Of a stretch of DNA of 8,852 bases, positions 1 to 6,864 are shown piece by piece. The stretch lies in NCBI GenBank assembly GCA_902783215.1, contig CACZQD010000091.1, positions 1-8,852 of the forward strand, written 5' to 3'. Position 1 is the first letter of the stretch; every line of letters starts with the position of its first letter. Below the pieces are notes generated by a model that searched no databases, was not told the DNA's origin, and saw only the letters and a list, made by a program, of their open reading frames with translations. Source of the DNA: an uncultured Erysipelotrichaceae bacterium (lineage in GTDB: Bacteria > Bacillota_I > Bacilli_A > RF39 > UBA660). Made by a program: the position numbers and the translations under genes.

Positions 1-81
1 ATGGCAAATTAAATAAAAGATAAAAGAATCTAGTTTCTTATTAGAAAAAAATTATAATAGATTATAAACAACATTTGCCAT
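1..81 (-). ncRNA. Possible structured 5' leader of a gene beyond the left edge
   Basis: On the minus strand, just downstream of the promoter at 94-89, ATGGCAAAT (81-73) is perfectly complementary to ATTTGCCAT (9-1), so a transcript starting near 83 could close a loop of about 63 nt with a 9-bp stem. Inside it is a weak hairpin TTATAA-TCTA-TTATAA (67-52) followed by seven T residues (51-45), which looks like an attenuator or weak terminator. The interior is almost all A/T and matches no riboswitch class I know. The repeat reaches the window edge, so its true end and the gene it serves are not visible. Confidence 0.3.
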
Positions 82-88
82 CAATTAA

Positions 89-97
89 ATTATATCA
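89..97 (-). promoter_or_regulatory. Extended -10 promoter downstream of the nuclease gene
   Basis: Reading the minus strand, TGATATAAT (97-89) is a perfect extended -10 element. The -35 region (about 117-112, TTCCAA) is poor, which is common when the TGn extension is present. The predicted start is near 83-82, at the first arm of the inverted repeat in the leader. It would drive a minus-strand gene outside the window. Confidence 0.5.
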
Positions 98-125
98 CAT
101 TTTAAGCGTGATTGGAATATATAGT

Positions 126-908
126 TTATTCTTTTTGAAAAATAGCTTTTACTATTATGTTATTCTTTAATGGTTTTGATAAATCATATAGTTTATTATT
201 ATTCGTCCATCCCACAAATACATATCCCTTTTTATGAGGATTTTCAATTATTTCAGGAACTTCACCTGAATTTACATCAACAGTCATAGTAGATTTATCA
301 TTTTTATATACTAATGAATATATTTCTTGACCATAATTTTTTTCTTTATAATCTTGCCATATTTTTAAATGATTTTTCTTTACTTCATTTTCTATTTTAA
401 GCAATTTATCTGTATATGTATATTTAGCATATATATATTTTACTTCTGCATAACCATTTTTAACTAACATCTCTTGCAATAATTTATCATCTACATAAAC
501 CCAAGCTAAATAACGCTTATATTTATCTTGTTTGGATAAATCTTTTTCATATTGAATAAATATATTTTGTGCTTTTTTTAGCGTATTACAAGTATAATTA
601 CTTGCTTCTTTACCATATAACTCTTCACCTTTGGTTGGATGATTAGTCTCAGGAGTATTAATAGCTAACAGACGAATTTTAATTTTTTTATTATTAACTG
701 AAAGTTTAAATGTATCTCCATCTATACATTTATCTAAATAGGCTTTTTGTTTTTTATCTAGATTATTATTACTTTCGAAAAATGAACTTGTTTTTTTAAA
801 TAGCTTATTAAAATCAATCCCATACCAACTAGTTAAAATAGCAATTATCAATATAATACAGATCAAAATGATATTGATGCTTACATTACTAAAATATTTA
901 TTTTTCAT
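126..908 (-). CDS. Membrane-anchored thermonuclease (SNase family) with C-terminal InlB/Flg_new-like repeat
   Basis: 260 aa. Residues 10-30 form one hydrophobic N-terminal segment, so the rest should lie outside the membrane. Residues 57-190 match staphylococcal nuclease in order: IDGDTFKL (62-69; D63 and D65 equal SNase D19 and D21), RLLAINTPETNHP (79-91; R79=R35, E87=E43), YGKEAS (98-103) and DKYKRYLAWVY (128-138; R132=R87). The Ca-ligand position D40 is Asn here (N84). C61 and C107 are the only cysteines in the domain and could pair. Residues 208-258, with GYVFVGWT (228-235) and KPLKNNIIVKAIF, resemble a Listeria-Bacteroides (Flg_new/InlB B) repeat, a surface-protein module. Expected role: Ca-dependent cleavage of extracellular nucleic acid; activity is uncertain because of N84. 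The ATG overlaps the folD stop as ATGA and has no good ribosome site, so translation is probably coupled to folD. Family call is strong; the repeat call is moderate. Confidence 0.88.
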   Translation of the reverse strand: MKNKYFSNVSINIILICIILIIAILTSWYGIDFNKLFKKTSSFFESNNNLDKKQKAYLDKCIDGDTFKLSVNNKKIKIRLLAINTPETNHPTKGEELYGKEASNYTCNTLKKAQNIFIQYEKDLSKQDKYKRYLAWVYVDDKLLQEMLVKNGYAEVKYIYAKYTYTDKLLKIENEVKKNHLKIWQDYKEKNYGQEIYSLVYKNDKSTMTVDVNSGEVPEIIENPHKKGYVFVGWTNNNKLYDLSKPLKNNIIVKAIFQKE

Positions 909-1741
909 TTCTTTTTATTGCGAAAACAAGTCATAACATTTTTAATGAGCATAGCAACCGTCATTGGTCCTACTCCACCTGGATTAGGTGTGATTAATGA
1001 TGCTTTTTTACTAACACTATCAAAATCTACATCACCACTTTGTTTTCCTTCTTCAAAGTTTATTCCCACATCAATTACAATTACACCTTTTTTTACCATT
1101 TCAGCAGTTATTAAATTATTTATTCCTGTTGCCGATACAAGAATATCTGCCTTTTTAGTATATTCACTCAAATTTTCTGTTTTAGAATGACAAATAGTCA
1201 CTGTTGCATCACGCTCTAACATTAATTCCATTAATGGTCTGCCAACTAGTTTTCCTCTTCCAACAATCACAAAATTTTTACCACTTAATTCAACATTATT
1301 TTGATCAAGTATTTCCATAACTGCCATAGCAGTACATGGAATAAGCGTCTTTTTCCCATGTATTAATCTTCCTGCATTAATATCTGTTAATCCATCTACA
1401 TCTTTACTATTGATTATACTATTAATTAATCTTTTTTCATTATAATTTGACGGAACAGGTAATTGAACAATGATTCCATTAACATAGTCATCATTATTTA
1501 GTTCCTTAATTTTATTTACAATAGTTAGTTCTGATGTGCCAGCTTCAAATTGATGATGACGAAAATATATTCCAACATCTTCACAAGCTTTCATTTTATT
1601 ACTAACATATTTGTCACTGGCACTATTATTTCCAATTTGAATTACTGCCACTGATGGCTTAATCATTTCAAATTTTAATTCTTGTTTAACTTCATTTAGT
1701 ATTTTTTCACTCATTTCTTTTCCGTTTACAATATTACTCAT
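905..1741 (-). CDS. folD: Bifunctional methylenetetrahydrofolate dehydrogenase / methenyltetrahydrofolate cyclohydrolase
   Basis: 278 aa, normal length for FolD. It interconverts 5,10-methylene-THF, 5,10-methenyl-THF and 10-formyl-THF with NADP(H) in the cytosol. Visible motifs are SDKYVSNKMKACEDVGI (42-58; Tyr45 and catalytic Lys49), VQLPVP (92-97; Gln93), KDVDGL (113-118; Asp116), the Rossmann loop VIVGRGKLVGRP (158-169), ADILVSATG (198-206), VIDVGIN (222-228) and TPNPGGVGPMTVAML (251-265). Deviations from the common pattern: PCTPxG reads PCTAMA (135-140), GRS reads GRG, and TPVPGG reads TPNPGG. The ATG has an AGGAGG site 6 nt upstream, inside the 3' end of glyA; the two genes overlap by 8 nt. 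The stop codon overlaps the nuclease start. It uses the methylene-THF that GlyA makes. Confidence 0.96.
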   Translation of the reverse strand: MSNIVNGKEMSEKILNEVKQELKFEMIKPSVAVIQIGNNSASDKYVSNKMKACEDVGIYFRHHQFEAGTSELTIVNKIKELNNDDYVNGIIVQLPVPSNYNEKRLINSIINSKDVDGLTDINAGRLIHGKKTLIPCTAMAVMEILDQNNVELSGKNFVIVGRGKLVGRPLMELMLERDATVTICHSKTENLSEYTKKADILVSATGINNLITAEMVKKGVIVIDVGINFEEGKQSGDVDFDSVSKKASLITPNPGGVGPMTVAMLIKNVMTCFRNKKK

Positions 1742-2960
1742 AATTTTCCTCCTTATATATTGGATATTTTTGTGTGATATTTAAAACTTCTATCCTAAGT
1801 TTATCTTTTTCTTCTTGTCTTTTTAAGCATTTAGAAATTATATTACCTATTTGAATAAAATCAGAACTTTTTAATCCACGAGTCGTCATAGCAGCCGAAC
1901 CAATACGAATACCACTACAAATATTTACTTTTTCCTTATCATATGGAATTGTATTTTTATTTACAGTAATATTAATCTCATCAAGCATTTCTTCGGCTTC
2001 TTTTCCTGTTATATCAATACTTGATACATCAACTAATATTAAATGATTATCAGTTCCATCACTTACAATACGGAAACCATTATTTTTTAATGTTTCACTT
2101 AACACTTGTATATTATCTAAAACATTTCTTTGATATTCTTTAAAATTTGGACTCATAGCTTCCTTAAAACATTGTGCCTTAGCAGCAATCACATGCATCA
2201 AAGGTCCACCTTGAATTCCTGGAAAAATTGTTTTATTAATTTTTTTAATAATTTCCTCATCGTTTGTTAAAACCAATCCACCCCTTGGACCTCTTAAAGT
2301 TTTATGAGTAGTTGAAGTTACTACATGTGCGAATGGTATAGGAGATGGATGAAGACCAGCTGCAACTAATCCAGCAATATGTGCCATATCAACCATTAAA
2401 TAAGCACCTACTTTATCTGCTATCTCACGAAATCTTTTAAAATCAATAATTCTAGGATATGCACTAAAACCTGCAATAATCATTTGTGGTTTGTTTTCTA
2501 TTGCGACTTTTTCTATTTCATCATAATCAAGTAATTCTGTTTCAGGATTTACTTTATAATATATTACTTCATAATCTATTCCACTAAAACTAACTGGTGA
2601 ACCATGAGTTAAATGGCCTCCATGACTCAAGTTTAATCCCATAACTTTATCACCTGGTTTTAAAAGTGCTCGATAAACAGCCATATTGGCACTACTACCA
2701 CTATGTGGCTGCACATTAGCATATTTTACATCGAATAGTTCACAAGCATAGTTAATAGCTAAAGATTCAATCTCATCAACATTAACGCATCCACCATAAT
2801 ATCTTTTATTAGGATATCCTTCAGCATACTTATTTGTGAAGATACTTCCTTGTAATTTTAAAATGTCTTCTGAAACAAAGTTTTCAGATGCAATCAATTC
2901 AATATTTTCATTTTGACGGATAAGCTCCTTTGTTAAAGCATTTTTAATTAATGTATCCAC
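1734..2960 (-). CDS. glyA: Serine hydroxymethyltransferase (GTG start)
   Basis: 408 aa from the chosen GTG. PLP enzyme that converts serine plus THF to glycine plus methylene-THF in the cytosol. Conserved features are IELIASENFVS (20-30), TNKYAEGYPNKRYYGG (42-57), QPHSGSSAN (84-92), DMAHIAGL (191-198), the PLP-lysine segment TSTTHKTLRGPRGG (215-228; Lys220) and SGIRIGSAAMTTRG (349-362). Start choice: an in-frame ATG at 2981 would add seven residues, but it lies inside the extended -10 TGATATAAT and so upstream of the likely transcript start. AGGTGA at 2971-2966 sits 5 nt before the GTG (2960-2958), an ideal distance. That leaves a leader of only about 12-15 nt. First gene of glyA-folD-nuclease, and overlaps folD by 8 nt. 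Confidence 0.96.
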   Translation of the reverse strand: MDTLIKNALTKELIRQNENIELIASENFVSEDILKLQGSIFTNKYAEGYPNKRYYGGCVNVDEIESLAINYACELFDVKYANVQPHSGSSANMAVYRALLKPGDKVMGLNLSHGGHLTHGSPVSFSGIDYEVIYYKVNPETELLDYDEIEKVAIENKPQMIIAGFSAYPRIIDFKRFREIADKVGAYLMVDMAHIAGLVAAGLHPSPIPFAHVVTSTTHKTLRGPRGGLVLTNDEEIIKKINKTIFPGIQGGPLMHVIAAKAQCFKEAMSPNFKEYQRNVLDNIQVLSETLKNNGFRIVSDGTDNHLILVDVSSIDITGKEAEEMLDEINITVNKNTIPYDKEKVNICSGIRIGSAAMTTRGLKSSDFIQIGNIISKCLKRQEEKDKLRIEVLNITQKYPIYKEENYE

Positions 2961-2965
2961 TCTTA

Positions 2966-2971
2966 TCACCT
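2966..2971 (-). promoter_or_regulatory. Ribosome binding site that sets the glyA GTG start
   Basis: AGGTGA, within the longer match AGAGGTGAT, lies 5 nt before the GTG at 2960. The same bases would fall inside the coding sequence if the upstream ATG at 2981 were used, and that ATG has no ribosome site of its own. Confidence 0.75.
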
Positions 2972-2979
2972 CTAACTCC

Positions 2980-3010
2980 ATTATATCAAAAAAGTAACTT
3001 TTTAAAACAA
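2980..3010 (-). promoter_or_regulatory. glyA operon promoter with extended -10
   Basis: TGATATAAT at 2988-2980 is a perfect TGnTATAAT. The best -35 is only TTGTTT at 3010-3005 with a long 19-nt spacer, so the promoter probably relies on the extended -10. The predicted start is near 2973. The region from -35 to -10 lies within the inverted repeat that terminates the upstream operon. Confidence 0.65.
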
Positions 3011-3022
3011 AAAGTTACTTTT
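2988..3022 (-). terminator. Rho-independent terminator of the thiol-redox operon
   Basis: Minus-strand AAAAGTAACTTTTT (3022-3009), loop GTTTT, then AAAAAGTTACTTTT (3003-2990) gives a perfect 14-bp hairpin whose 3' arm runs into a T tract ending at 2988. It lies 30 nt after the stop of the CcdA-fusion gene. The stem is A/T-rich with few G-C pairs, so its strength is uncertain. Being a near-perfect inverted repeat over the glyA promoter, it could alternatively be a protein-binding operator. Confidence 0.6.
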
Positions 3023-3052
3023 ATGTGTAAAGTGAATGTAAAGAATGATATT

Positions 3053-4246
3053 TTATTTAAAATTAAACATTAACCAATCTGTTTTAAAAGCCATTAAAAG
3101 TCCAATAACAAGCATTATAATACCACCTATTAAATGAGAATATTTAGTATACTTGTTAGATATACCTTTTACTTTTAAGGTTATCATACAAATGATAAAG
3201 ACTAATAAATCATCTATCATAAAGAAGAATAAATAGATAAATATATATAATCCATATTGAAATACGCTTAAACTATTTAATTTTAATATTTGGATAAATA
3301 ACACTGGTAATCCAGCAGAACATGCCAGTTCCACTAAGTTTACGGAAAAGGCTAATAAAATAATACCAATTATAGCTAAAGCAAATTTCTTTTCAGCTAA
3401 TATTTTTTGAATGCGATTAATTATTTTTTTACGATCTTTTGCTGTTGTAACATCACAACCTGCTTCTTGCTTTCTAGTTTTAAAATAACTTTTTAGATTA
3501 ATAAAGACACCTACAAAAGCTACTATAGCAATTAAATATTTAAACCATGTTTGAGTAACTTGAGAAATAATAGTTAGCCAAGATAACATAAACATTAAGT
3601 ATACTAAAGCACTAGCAACAATGAAGGTAACACCTAATATCCACATTTTTTTACGATCTTTCATGTTTATTAACATCGTAATTAAAAATATTAAAACCCA
3701 CATCGCGCATGGATTAAATCCATCAACAAACCCAATTATCATAGCAATAAGTGGCAGTGAAACAGATTTAGCATCAACTTTACCTAATATTGGTACTGAT
3801 TTACTAGTACCACCTTTATATATACTACCATTTTTATCAAAATTCTTTTTATAATTTTTGCCTTCAATAATTTTTTGTACTACATTATATCCACCTTTAT
3901 TATCGTGGTATGATTTAATTAAATCTTTAAATTGATCATTCATTGACTGACTATATCCTATTATATAATCACTACCTATTATAGTTAAAGGTACATAACT
4001 ATTATCAATTTCATAAGCTTTACGAACTTTATCAACTAATTTAGGATACTTTGATATTTCATACTCATGTACTTTTAAATAATCATATTTTTTTTCTAAT
4101 TTATTTAAATAATTTCGTTCTGCTTGACAATGTGGACAAGAATCACTATGAAACAAATATAAATCCACATAGTCTTTAGCTTTAACAATACTTATACTTG
4201 TAAATACTACTACTAACGTAAATAATAATTTTATTAATTTCTTCAT
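3053..4246 (-). CDS. Secreted thioredoxin domain fused to a CcdA/DsbD-type membrane electron carrier
   Basis: 397 aa. An N-terminal signal or anchor segment (about 3-22) precedes a thioredoxin-fold domain (about 25-130) with SDSCPHC (34-40; Cys37 and Cys40) and a cis-Pro at YVPLTII (84-90). A CcdA-like membrane domain follows, with about six helices: near 162-182, 203-225, 236-253, 288-318, 328-357 and 371-388. Its two electron-carrying cysteines are in GFVDGFNPC (Cys180) and ELACSAGLP (Cys309). The loop between helices 3 and 4 is basic and carries one more Cys (264). Likely role: take electrons from cytosolic thioredoxin and deliver them to the outward CPHC domain, reducing or reshuffling disulfides of exported proteins. 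The gene starts 4 nt after the cytosolic thioredoxin gene, the natural electron donor, with only a weak ribosome site. Last gene of its operon. Reduction rather than oxidation is inferred from the family. Confidence 0.9.
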   Translation of the reverse strand: MKKLIKLLFTLVVVFTSISIVKAKDYVDLYLFHSDSCPHCQAERNYLNKLEKKYDYLKVHEYEISKYPKLVDKVRKAYEIDNSYVPLTIIGSDYIIGYSQSMNDQFKDLIKSYHDNKGGYNVVQKIIEGKNYKKNFDKNGSIYKGGTSKSVPILGKVDAKSVSLPLIAMIIGFVDGFNPCAMWVLIFLITMLINMKDRKKMWILGVTFIVASALVYLMFMLSWLTIISQVTQTWFKYLIAIVAFVGVFINLKSYFKTRKQEAGCDVTTAKDRKKIINRIQKILAEKKFALAIIGIILLAFSVNLVELACSAGLPVLFIQILKLNSLSVFQYGLYIFIYLFFFMIDDLLVFIICMITLKVKGISNKYTKYSHLIGGIIMLVIGLLMAFKTDWLMFNFK

Positions 4247-4250
4247 TTTA

Positions 4251-4487
4251 TCATCTTTCTATAAATTCTCTTAATTCTTCTTTAGAGTGTTCTCCAACTA
4301 ATCTTTCATCACCTTTAATATAAACTGGTAATATATTACCAACATTATATTCTTCTATCTTATCACTATCTAAATCATAATCATAATCAATGACTTCAAT
4401 ATCGTAATCCTTAATTACATCATTAAATCGTGATTTCATTAGTATACAACTTGAACACCATATCGCACTTATTCTTATTATCTTCAT
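4251..4487 (-). CDS. Small cytosolic thioredoxin-like protein
   Basis: 78 aa, shorter than classical thioredoxin (about 105 aa). It has no signal peptide, so it should be cytosolic. The active site is AIWCSSCILMK (8-18) with Cys11 and Cys14, a variant of WCGPC. ILPVYIKG (52-59) supplies the cis-proline (Pro54). The small size resembles glutaredoxin-like or archaeal-type mini-thioredoxins. It probably passes electrons to Cys180/Cys309 of the CcdA-type protein encoded 4 nt downstream, and could also clear persulfide from the desulfurase encoded just upstream; both are inferred from position. GAGGT (4496-4492) is its ribosome site and overlaps the desulfurase stop codon, so the genes are tightly coupled. 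Confidence 0.88.
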   Translation of the reverse strand: MKIIRISAIWCSSCILMKSRFNDVIKDYDIEVIDYDYDLDSDKIEEYNVGNILPVYIKGDERLVGEHSKEELREFIER

Positions 4488-4489
4488 AA

Positions 4490-5614
4490 TTACCTCAAAT
4501 TCGTTAATTTATTATATTTATCTTCAAAACTTTTTAAAAACAAATCAATTTCTTCTTTAGCTGTCTTATAACTAATACTAATCCGTATACTTGATGCTGC
4601 TCTTTCTTTATCTTTAGTTAAAGACATTACTGCTTTAGAATGAGCATTAGAAACAGAGCAGGCTGATTGAGTAGATATATATACTTCATCACTTTCTAGG
4701 GCATGTTGCATTGTTTCTGGTTTAACACCAATCACACTTATATTTAGAATATGTGGAATAGAATATTTATTACTATTGATAAAAACTTTATCATATTTAG
4801 ATAATTTTTCTTTTAAATATTCGTTTAATTCTTTTACCTTATTATATTTGCTTTCTTTATCTTCTAATGCCAATCTTAAAGCTTTAGAAATAGAAACTAT
4901 TAATTGTGTCATTGGCGTGCCACTTCTATATACCGTAGTACTTTTACCGCCATGTATTAATGGTTCAATAATTAATTTCTTTTTCTTTACTAAACATCCT
5001 ATACCTTTTATACCGAAAAACTTATGAGCAGTAAAACTAAACATATCAATATCCTTAGTATCAATATCTATCTTTCCAATAGCTTGAGTTAAATCAGCAT
5101 GAAATGTTATTTTTGGGTACTTTTTTAATAATTCTCCTATTTGTTCAATCGGTTGTCTAATTCCTATCTCACTATTAACAGCATTAATACTAACTAAAAC
5201 AGTATCATCAGTTATTAAAGATTTTAAATTTTCTATATCAACCAATCCATTATCATCAATCTTAACAAAATCAACCATATATCCCTTATCAACTAAATAA
5301 TTAATAGGTCCATAAATAGATGAATGTTCAAATGGTGTAGTTATAATATGATTCCCTCGATTAGGATATTTGCCACAAAGTCCTTTAATCGCTAAATTAT
5401 TTGATTCACTCGCACCACTTGTATATATTATATCTTCATCTGTCAGATTAAGTAATTTTTTTATTTGATTAGTAGCATCATCAATTAATTTTTTCGAATC
5501 TACACCTAATTTGTGCAGTGAATTTGGATTACCAAATAATTTACAAGATTCAGTAAAACTTTTTAATACATCCTCATCTGTTGGCGTTGTCGCACTATAA
5601 TCTAAATATACCAT
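4490..5614 (-). CDS. Cysteine desulfurase (NifS/IscS family, class I)
   Basis: 374 aa. PLP enzyme that converts cysteine to alanine and leaves sulfur as an enzyme persulfide for Fe-S clusters or tRNA thiolation. Motifs: MVYLDYSATTPTDEDVL (1-17), YTSGASESNNLAIKG (64-78), FEHSSI (95-100; His97), NAVNSEIGIRQPI (144-156), HADLTQAIGKIDID (172-185; Asp174, Gln177), FTAHKFFGIKGIG (194-206; PLP-Lys198) and the long active-site loop STQSACSVSNAHS (314-326; Cys319). The usual NNE reads NSE. Start choice: an upstream ATG at 5689 would add 25 residues with no family match and overlap the preceding gene by 71 nt; ATG 5614 begins exactly at the conserved N-terminus, with AGGA at 5627-5624. No iscU, sufU or thiI lies beside it. 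It starts 4 nt after the preceding gene. Confidence 0.95.
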   Translation of the reverse strand: MVYLDYSATTPTDEDVLKSFTESCKLFGNPNSLHKLGVDSKKLIDDATNQIKKLLNLTDEDIIYTSGASESNNLAIKGLCGKYPNRGNHIITTPFEHSSIYGPINYLVDKGYMVDFVKIDDNGLVDIENLKSLITDDTVLVSINAVNSEIGIRQPIEQIGELLKKYPKITFHADLTQAIGKIDIDTKDIDMFSFTAHKFFGIKGIGCLVKKKKLIIEPLIHGGKSTTVYRSGTPMTQLIVSISKALRLALEDKESKYNKVKELNEYLKEKLSKYDKVFINSNKYSIPHILNISVIGVKPETMQHALESDEVYISTQSACSVSNAHSKAVMSLTKDKERAASSIRISISYKTAKEEIDLFLKSFEDKYNKLTNLR

Positions 5615-5618
5615 ATTA

Positions 5619-6821
5619 TCACATCCTAACTTTCTTATCATTGTTATATTTTGATATATATAAATCATTGATATTAATAAAACGCGCAATAGCTATTTGA
5701 TCAATATCAATTTTATTATTTTTAGCCTCTATTCCATCACCAAATCCATCATAAGTAAAATTATTTAAACATTTATCCAATATTGTCTTTTTAAACATCT
5801 CTTTTAAACCTTTTTTTATTATTTGATTATTTGGATATTCTGTTTCAAACATAATCTTAAAAGCAATTAACTTATCGATTGCATTTGATTTATCTTCTTT
5901 TAAACTATCAAGCATATCATCATATCTATTTTTCAAATCAATATTTTTATTTAAATATGGTAGTAATGATATTCTTAATTTAGCTAAACCAACATATATA
6001 TTAAATGAAAAGTTGTTCTCTGATTTTGTTAATTTATAATCATGACTTTGGCCAACAATAGCAATACAAGATTGATTAGTTGAACTATAAAAATCAATAA
6101 TTGTTTTTCCTGCTGTAATAATTCTTTTTTTTATCTCATCATCTAAACCACTAGTTAATTTTATCAAACACTTATTATAATAATCATTTAATGATTCATT
6201 ATCCTCTAACTTAATACTAGGATCTGATAACATCATATGTAATCTTTCCGGAGAATGTATTGCATATTGCATACTATGTCCTCCTAATGATGTTAGAAAT
6301 AATTTACCTGTTTTATATGGACTGTGAGATATTTTTGATAATGTTTCAAATTCTGATTTAAATAACTCTTTATCTCCATTTAATCCTTCTTTACTAATCA
6401 AAGGGTATAAAGCTCCATTAAAAGAATGCGTAAAGAATTGATTATTTTTAGAATTTAGATACATATGCTTAAATATATCTACCATCTGTTTTATTGAAAT
6501 CTTATGTTTATCATAACCTAGTTTATCTAATGACTGAGGAACCACCTTTTTAAAATAAAAATCATTTATATCTAAATTGCTATTTAAATAATCTTTCATG
6601 ATTTTATATGCACTAGATACATATATATCAGATGTAGAAGAAACATAAGCAAATAATATCTTGCTTATATTATTAGAAAAGTAAATAGCTTCTTCTCTTG
6701 TATTAAACTTTTTTATAATCTCTACATAAACATCTGATGAGAAAACTTTACTTATATATCTAGCTATTGTTTCTTTATCTAACTTTTTTATTTTATAACC
6801 ATCTATTATTTTTGTTTCCAT
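5619..6821 (-). CDS. Unrecognised 400-aa protein, possible ADP-ribosyltransferase-like fold
   Basis: 400 aa, with no signal peptide and no convincing membrane span, so probably cytosolic. I cannot assign it to a named family. Residues 1-120 look largely helical. FFTHSFNGALYPLISKEGL (129-147) resembles the H-x-T/F...I...GL opening of ADP-ribosyltransferase and KptA-type domains. GKLFLTSLGGHSMQYAIHSPERL (split here as 172-181 and 182-194) resembles the later strand plus YA-helix, and GDGIEAKNNKIDIDQIA (361-377) resembles the E...I-x-P-x-x-I ending common in that fold. The middle (210-350) is helical and acidic/basic. This fold call is pattern recognition only and may be wrong. The gene has a good ribosome site (AGGTAG, 6832-6827) and its own promoter, and leads an operon with the cysteine desulfurase, thioredoxin and CcdA fusion. 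The 4-nt gap to the desulfurase suggests a linked job. Confidence 0.85.
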   Translation of the reverse strand: METKIIDGYKIKKLDKETIARYISKVFSSDVYVEIIKKFNTREEAIYFSNNISKILFAYVSSTSDIYVSSAYKIMKDYLNSNLDINDFYFKKVVPQSLDKLGYDKHKISIKQMVDIFKHMYLNSKNNQFFTHSFNGALYPLISKEGLNGDKELFKSEFETLSKISHSPYKTGKLFLTSLGGHSMQYAIHSPERLHMMLSDPSIKLEDNESLNDYYNKCLIKLTSGLDDEIKKRIITAGKTIIDFYSSTNQSCIAIVGQSHDYKLTKSENNFSFNIYVGLAKLRISLLPYLNKNIDLKNRYDDMLDSLKEDKSNAIDKLIAFKIMFETEYPNNQIIKKGLKEMFKKTILDKCLNNFTYDGFGDGIEAKNNKIDIDQIAIARFININDLYISKYNNDKKVRM

Positions 6822-6864
6822 AATTACTACCTAAATTCAATTTTAGTATCAACCTTTCTTTAAA

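Noticed and set aside
52..81. Possible nine-codon leader peptide (MANVVYNLL) after the promoter at the left edge
   Set aside because: It has no ribosome site and begins at or before the expected transcript start.
918..1190. Plus-strand open frame inside folD
   Set aside because: Shadow of folD in another frame, with no homology or upstream signals. The same applies to frames at 3621-3854, 4776-5027 and 8421-8612.
2961..2981. glyA start at ATG 2981
   Set aside because: The ATG is part of the -10 box; AGGTGA is correctly spaced only for GTG 2960.
5615..5689. 25-residue N-terminal extension of the cysteine desulfurase
   Set aside because: It has no family match, overlaps the preceding gene, and the conserved N-terminus begins at ATG 5614 with its own ribosome site.
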